From positions 186,001 to 250,000 of the forward strand of contig JAJNPS010000052.1 of assembly GCA_021155205.1 (NCBI GenBank): 64,000 bases of DNA, given 5' to 3'. The notes below the pieces were generated by a model. It saw nothing but the letters and a program-made list of their open reading frames with translations. It ran no database searches and was not told the origin of the DNA. Positions 59,997-64,000 of the stretch are shown piece by piece. The stretch's first letter is position 1. The number at the start of each line of letters is the position of its first letter. This DNA is from Rhodobacterales bacterium. GTDB taxonomy: Bacteria > Pseudomonadota > Alphaproteobacteria > Rhodobacterales > Rhodobacteraceae. Position numbers and translations under genes: made by a program.

Positions 59997-62960
59997 ATGA
60001 CCGAACAATCCCCGACCGCCGCCTTCACCGCCTCGTCCTTCCTCGACGGGGCCAACGCCGATTACGTGGACCAGTTGCAGGCCCGCTATGCCGCCGATCC
60101 GAACACCGTCGACGCCACATGGGCCGAGTTCTTCCGTGCCCTCGGCGACAGTGAACTTGACGCCAAGCGCGCCGCCACTGGTCCTAGCTGGGCCCGCACG
60201 GACTGGCCGCCGCACCCCGTAGATGACCTGACCGCCGCCCTGACCGGCGAATGGGCGACGCCGCCCGCCGCCAAGGATGCCCGCGCTGCAGGCGACAAGA
60301 TCGCCGCCAAGGCTGCCGAAATGGGCACCCCGGTCACCGACGACCAGATCAAGCGCGCGGTGCTCGACAGCATCCGCGCCATCATGATCATCCGCGCCTA
60401 CCGGATCCGGGGCCACCTTGCCGCCGACCTCGACCCCCTCGGGCTGACGGACACCAGGCACCACCCGGAGCTTGACCCCGCCTCCTACGGGTTTGCCGAA
60501 GGCGACATGGACCGCCCGATCTTCATCGACAATGTCCTCGGCCTGACGCACGCCTCGATGCGCGAGATCATCGACATCGTCAAGCGCACCTATTGCGGCA
60601 CCTTTGCGCTGCAATACATGCACATTTCCGACCCCGAACAGGCCGCCTGGCTGAAAGAGCGGATCGAAGGCTACGGCAAGGAAATCCAGTTCACGCGTGA
60701 GGGGCGCAAGGCGATCCTGAACAAACTGGTCGAGGCCGAGGGCTATGAAAAGTTCCTCCATGTCAAATACATGGGCACCAAGAGGTTCGGTCTCGACGGC
60801 GGGGAATCCCTGATCCCCGCGATGGAGCAGATCATCAAGCGCGGTGGCGCCTTGGGCGTGAAGGAAATCGTCATCGGCATGCCCCACCGGGGCCGCCTGT
60901 CGGTTCTGGCAAACGTGATGATGAAGCCCTATCGCGCGATCTTCCACGAATTTCAGGGTGGCAGCTACAAGCCCGACGAGGTTGATGGTTCGGGCGACGT
61001 CAAATACCACCTTGGCGCGTCGTCCGACCGCGATTTCGACGGCAACATCGTCCACCTCAGCCTGACGGCGAACCCCAGCCATCTTGAGGCGGTCAACCCC
61101 GTCGTCCTGGGGAAAGTCCGCGCCAAGCAGGACCAGAACAACGACCCCGAGCGTGGCACGGTGATGCCGATCCTGCTGCACGGCGATGCGGCCTTTGCGG
61201 GTCAGGGCGTGGTGGCCGAATGCTTTGGCCTGTCGGGCCTGCGCGGCCACAGGACCGGGGGTACGATCCACATCATCGTCAACAACCAGATCGGCTTTAC
61301 CACCGCCCCCTCGTTCAGCCGCAGCAGCCCCTATCCGACCGACATCGCCCTGATGGTCGAGGCGCCGATTTTCCACGTCAACGGTGACGACCCCGAGGCT
61401 GTGGTCCATGCCGCCCGCGTGGCGACGGAGTACCGGCAGAAATTCCACAAGGATGTGGTGCTGGACATTTTCTGCTATCGCCGGTTCGGCCACAACGAGG
61501 GGGATGAACCGATGTTCACAAACCCCGCGATGTACACCCGCATCCGCAAGCAGAAAACCACGCTGCAGATCTACACCGAACGCCTGGTAAAGGACGGCCT
61601 GATCCCCGAAGGCGAGATCGAGGATATGAAGGCCGCCTTCCAGGCCCGCCTGAACGAGGAATTCGAAGTCGGCAAGAATTTCAAGCCGAACAAGGCCGAC
61701 TGGCTGGATGGTCGCTGGAAGAACATGGCGACCAAGGACCTCAACAGCTATCAACGGGGGGAGACCTGGATCAAGGCCGAAACCTTGGCCGAGGTCGGCG
61801 CCGCCCTGACCCGCGTGCCCGACGGGTTCGACCTCCACAAGACCATCGCCCGCCAGCTTGATGCGAAAAAGGAAATGTTCAAGACCGGCAAGGGCTTCGA
61901 CTGGGCCACCGCCGAAGCCCTGGCCTTCGGCAGCCTTGTCACCGAAGGCTTCCCCGTTCGCCTGTCGGGCCAGGACTGCACCCGTGGCACGTTCAGCCAG
62001 CGCCATTCGGCGTTTGTCGACCAGACGACCGAAGAACGCCACTACCCCCTGAACCACATCCGCCCCGGCCAGTCCCGGTTTGAGGTCATCGATTCCATGC
62101 TGTCGGAATACGCCGTCCTTGGGTTTGAATACGGTTATTCACTTTCCGAACCCAACGCCCTGGTGATGTGGGAGGCGCAGTTCGGCGATTTCGCCAACGG
62201 CGCGCAGATCATGTTCGACCAGTTCGTCTGTTCGGGTGAAAGCAAGTGGCTGCGCATGTCGGGCCTCGTCTGCCTTCTGCCCCATGGCTATGAAGGCCAG
62301 GGGCCGGAACATTCCAGTGCCCGGCTCGAACGGTTCCTGCAGAATTCGGCCGAGGACAACTGGATCGTTGCCAACTGCTCCACGCCTGCGAACTATTTTC
62401 ACATCCTGCGCCGCCAGTTGCACCGCACCTACCGCAAGCCTTTGATTCTGATGACGCCGAAGTCGCTCCTCCGTCATCCGATGTGCATCTCCAGCGCGGC
62501 AGATTTCACCGACGGTTCCACCTTCCACCGCGTCCTGTGGGACGATGCGCAAAAAGGCAACTCGACGACGAACCTGAAACCGGATGCCCAGATCCGGCGC
62601 GTGGTCCTGTGTTCCGGCAAGGTCTACTTCGACCTGCTGGCCGAACGCGACGCGCGCGGCATCGACGATGTCTACCTGTTGCGCGTCGAGCAGTTGTATC
62701 CCGTGCCGACGCTCTCGCTTGCGCAGGAACTCGGGCGCTTTTCCGCGGCCGATGTGGTCTGGTGCCAGGAAGAGCCTAAGAACCAGGGGGCCTGGTCCTT
62801 CGTTGAGCCATATCTTGAACAGATACTCACAAAACTTCGCGGGCACGAAACGCGCACGACCTTCATGGGCCGCAAGCCTTCGGCATCGCCCGCGACGGGT
62901 CTTGCCTCCCGTCACAAAGCTGAACAGACAGCCCTCGTCAACGACGCGCTGACGATCTGA
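59997..62960 (+). CDS. sucA: 2-oxoglutarate dehydrogenase E1 component
   Basis: A 987-residue thiamine-diphosphate enzyme starting MTEQSPTAAFTASSFLDGAN after AAGGAAA. The E2-binding N-terminus, ANADYVDQLQARYAADP, is followed by the active-site GMPHRGRLSVLANVM, HLSLTANPSHLEAVNPVV, the thiamine motif LHGDAAFAGQGVVAECF to NNQIGFTT, and the late SEYAVLGFEYGYSLSEPNAL. It decarboxylates 2-oxoglutarate and reductively succinylates the E2 lipoyl group. A REP-like repeat occupies its leader. Confidence 0.97.
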   Translation: MTEQSPTAAFTASSFLDGANADYVDQLQARYAADPNTVDATWAEFFRALGDSELDAKRAATGPSWARTDWPPHPVDDLTAALTGEWATPPAAKDARAAGDKIAAKAAEMGTPVTDDQIKRAVLDSIRAIMIIRAYRIRGHLAADLDPLGLTDTRHHPELDPASYGFAEGDMDRPIFIDNVLGLTHASMREIIDIVKRTYCGTFALQYMHISDPEQAAWLKERIEGYGKEIQFTREGRKAILNKLVEAEGYEKFLHVKYMGTKRFGLDGGESLIPAMEQIIKRGGALGVKEIVIGMPHRGRLSVLANVMMKPYRAIFHEFQGGSYKPDEVDGSGDVKYHLGASSDRDFDGNIVHLSLTANPSHLEAVNPVVLGKVRAKQDQNNDPERGTVMPILLHGDAAFAGQGVVAECFGLSGLRGHRTGGTIHIIVNNQIGFTTAPSFSRSSPYPTDIALMVEAPIFHVNGDDPEAVVHAARVATEYRQKFHKDVVLDIFCYRRFGHNEGDEPMFTNPAMYTRIRKQKTTLQIYTERLVKDGLIPEGEIEDMKAAFQARLNEEFEVGKNFKPNKADWLDGRWKNMATKDLNSYQRGETWIKAETLAEVGAALTRVPDGFDLHKTIARQLDAKKEMFKTGKGFDWATAEALAFGSLVTEGFPVRLSGQDCTRGTFSQRHSAFVDQTTEERHYPLNHIRPGQSRFEVIDSMLSEYAVLGFEYGYSLSEPNALVMWEAQFGDFANGAQIMFDQFVCSGESKWLRMSGLVCLLPHGYEGQGPEHSSARLERFLQNSAEDNWIVANCSTPANYFHILRRQLHRTYRKPLILMTPKSLLRHPMCISSAADFTDGSTFHRVLWDDAQKGNSTTNLKPDAQIRRVVLCSGKVYFDLLAERDARGIDDVYLLRVEQLYPVPTLSLAQELGRFSAADVVWCQEEPKNQGAWSFVEPYLEQILTKLRGHETRTTFMGRKPSASPATGLASRHKAEQTALVNDALTI

Positions 62961-62970
62961 GGAGAAGAAC

Positions 62971-64000
62971 ATGACCGATGTAATGGTGCCCGCCCTTGGG
63001 GAATCCGTGTCCGAGGCCACCGTATCGACCTGGTTCAAGAAACCCGGCGACGCGGTGAAACAGGACGAAATGCTGTGCGAGCTGGAAACCGACAAGGTCT
63101 CGGTGGAGGTGCCCAGCCCCGTAACGGGCGTTCTGGCCGAAATCCTCGCGCCCGAGGGCACGACTGTCGCCGCCAATGCACGGCTGGCCATCGTGACCGA
63201 AGGGGCCGCAGCCCCCGCAAGACCGGCCCCGGCTGCCGCCGCTGCCGCTGCACCAGTTGCCGCCCCTGCGAAATCCACCGAAGACGCCCCGTCCGCCAGG
63301 AAAGCCATGGCCGAAGCCGGCCTCTCCCCCGATCAGGTCCAGGGCACTGGCCGCGACGGCCGCATCATGAAGGACGACGTCGCCCGCGCCGTCGCAGGTG
63401 CCCCCGGAGCCGCAGCAGCCGGTGTCACCCCGGCGCCTGCCCCCGCCGCCCTCCCGCGTGCGCCGGTCCCCGCCGATGACGCCGCGCGCGAGGAACGGGT
63501 CAAGATGACGCGCCTGCGCGCGACCATCGCCCGCCGTCTCAAAGACGCCCAGAACACCGCCGCAATGCTGACTACCTATAACGAGGTGGACATGTCCGGC
63601 ATCATGGGATTGCGAAACGAATACAAAGACATGTTCGAGAAAAAGCACGGTGTGAAACTGGGTTTCATGTCGTTCTTCGTCAAGGCCTGCATCCACGCCC
63701 TGAAGGAAGTGCCCGAGGTCAATGCCGAAATCGACGGCCAGGACGTCGTCTACAAGAACTACGTCCACATGGGTGTCGCCGTCGGCACTTCAAATGGCCT
63801 CGTCGTCCCGGTCGTGCGCGACGCCGACCAGATGGGCTTTGCCGCCATAGAGAAAAAGATCGCTGAACTGGGCCTGCGCGCGCGCGACGGCAAGCTGTCG
63901 ATGGCCGAAATGCAGGGCGGGTCCTTCACCATTTCCAACGGCGGCGTCTACGGCAGCCTCATGTCCTCGCCGATCCTGAATCCGCCGCAGTCTGGCATCC
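62971..64000 (+). CDS. sucB: 2-oxoglutarate dehydrogenase E2, dihydrolipoyl succinyltransferase (cut by window edge)
   Basis: The first 343 residues are present. A single lipoyl domain (about 1-77) has the modified Lys in LCELETDKVSVEV. An Ala/Pro-rich linker follows, then the peripheral-subunit binding domain SARKAMAEAGLSPDQVQGTG with RDGRIMKDDV, a second Ala/Pro linker and most of the acyltransferase domain (VKMTRLRATIARRLKDAQNT, FTISNGGVYGSLMSSPILNP). The catalytic HxxxD lies beyond the edge. GAGGAGAAGAAC precedes the ATG, 10 bp after sucA. Confidence 0.96.
   Translation, partial: MTDVMVPALGESVSEATVSTWFKKPGDAVKQDEMLCELETDKVSVEVPSPVTGVLAEILAPEGTTVAANARLAIVTEGAAAPARPAPAAAAAAAPVAAPAKSTEDAPSARKAMAEAGLSPDQVQGTGRDGRIMKDDVARAVAGAPGAAAAGVTPAPAPAALPRAPVPADDAAREERVKMTRLRATIARRLKDAQNTAAMLTTYNEVDMSGIMGLRNEYKDMFEKKHGVKLGFMSFFVKACIHALKEVPEVNAEIDGQDVVYKNYVHMGVAVGTSNGLVVPVVRDADQMGFAAIEKKIAELGLRARDGKLSMAEMQGGSFTISNGGVYGSLMSSPILNPPQSGI

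Noticed and set aside
59940..62057. 705-codon open frame antisense to sucA
   Set aside because: sucA is unmistakable on the plus strand. The antisense frame is low-complexity, without motifs or a ribosome site.

Overview
The window looks like a chromosomal segment of a GC-rich alphaproteobacterium of the Rhodobacteraceae (Roseobacter/Rhodobacter relatives). The reasons are the high-GC coding style, the sdhCDAB, mdh, sucCD, sucA and sucB order with mesaconyl-CoA hydratase, DUF1737, NnrU and malyl-CoA thioesterase genes lodged between them, and the paired crotonyl-CoA carboxylase/reductase and ethylmalonyl-CoA mutase genes. No species name is claimed.

Layout. 1-2130: a two-component system (sensor cut by the window edge) divergent from a secreted EF-hand protein. 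2314-5545: a compact operon of a metallophosphoesterase, a GT21-like glycosyltransferase, a DedA protein and a GT2 glycosyltransferase, probably for a membrane glycolipid. 5653-10721: an FGGY sugar kinase with a complete sugar ABC importer. 10695-15036: an accessory stretch with an ArgP-like LysR regulator divergent from a fatty acid desaturase, an AT-richer gene-poor region, an internally deleted IS5-type transposase and a REP-like repeat. 15037-21041: MAPEG protein, lpdA, an SGNH-like secreted protein, asd and a GH13 alpha-glucosidase. 21137-25456: tRNA-Pro, IS21 and RTX debris, fabB-fabI, a VOC protein, tRNA-Gly and a broken SRAP gene. 25513-30763: 5'-nucleotidase, DUF952, pyrD, a stand-alone AsnC/Lrp sensor domain and a RecD-like helicase. 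31006-41477: ccr, an acyltransferase, ecm, a lytic transglycosylase, deoD, an MDR oxidoreductase, an SHMT-like PLP enzyme and an aldo/keto reductase. 41494-43800: a quorum-sensing island of luxI, luxR and a second LuxR-type protein lacking its DNA-binding domain. 43815-64000: the TCA and ethylmalonyl-CoA block.

How the genes work together. Ccr, Ecm, mesaconyl-CoA hydratase and malyl-CoA thioesterase are steps of the ethylmalonyl-CoA pathway for acetyl-CoA assimilation. Its products enter the TCA cycle through Sdh, Mdh, SucCD, the 2-oxoglutarate dehydrogenase E1/E2 pair and E3 (LpdA), all encoded here. The promoters of the sdh and suc operons carry the same 8-bp palindrome GTGATCAC at exact 21-bp intervals (two copies before sdhC, three before sucC), which suggests one shared, unidentified regulator.

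The most interesting items are those operator arrays, an AT-richer HEPN-like gene inserted between sucC and sucD, the HTH-less LuxR protein beside luxIR, a 57-61 bp REP-like double-hairpin repeat seen three times, and several decaying genes (SRAP, a small secreted protein, IS5 and IS21 transposases).
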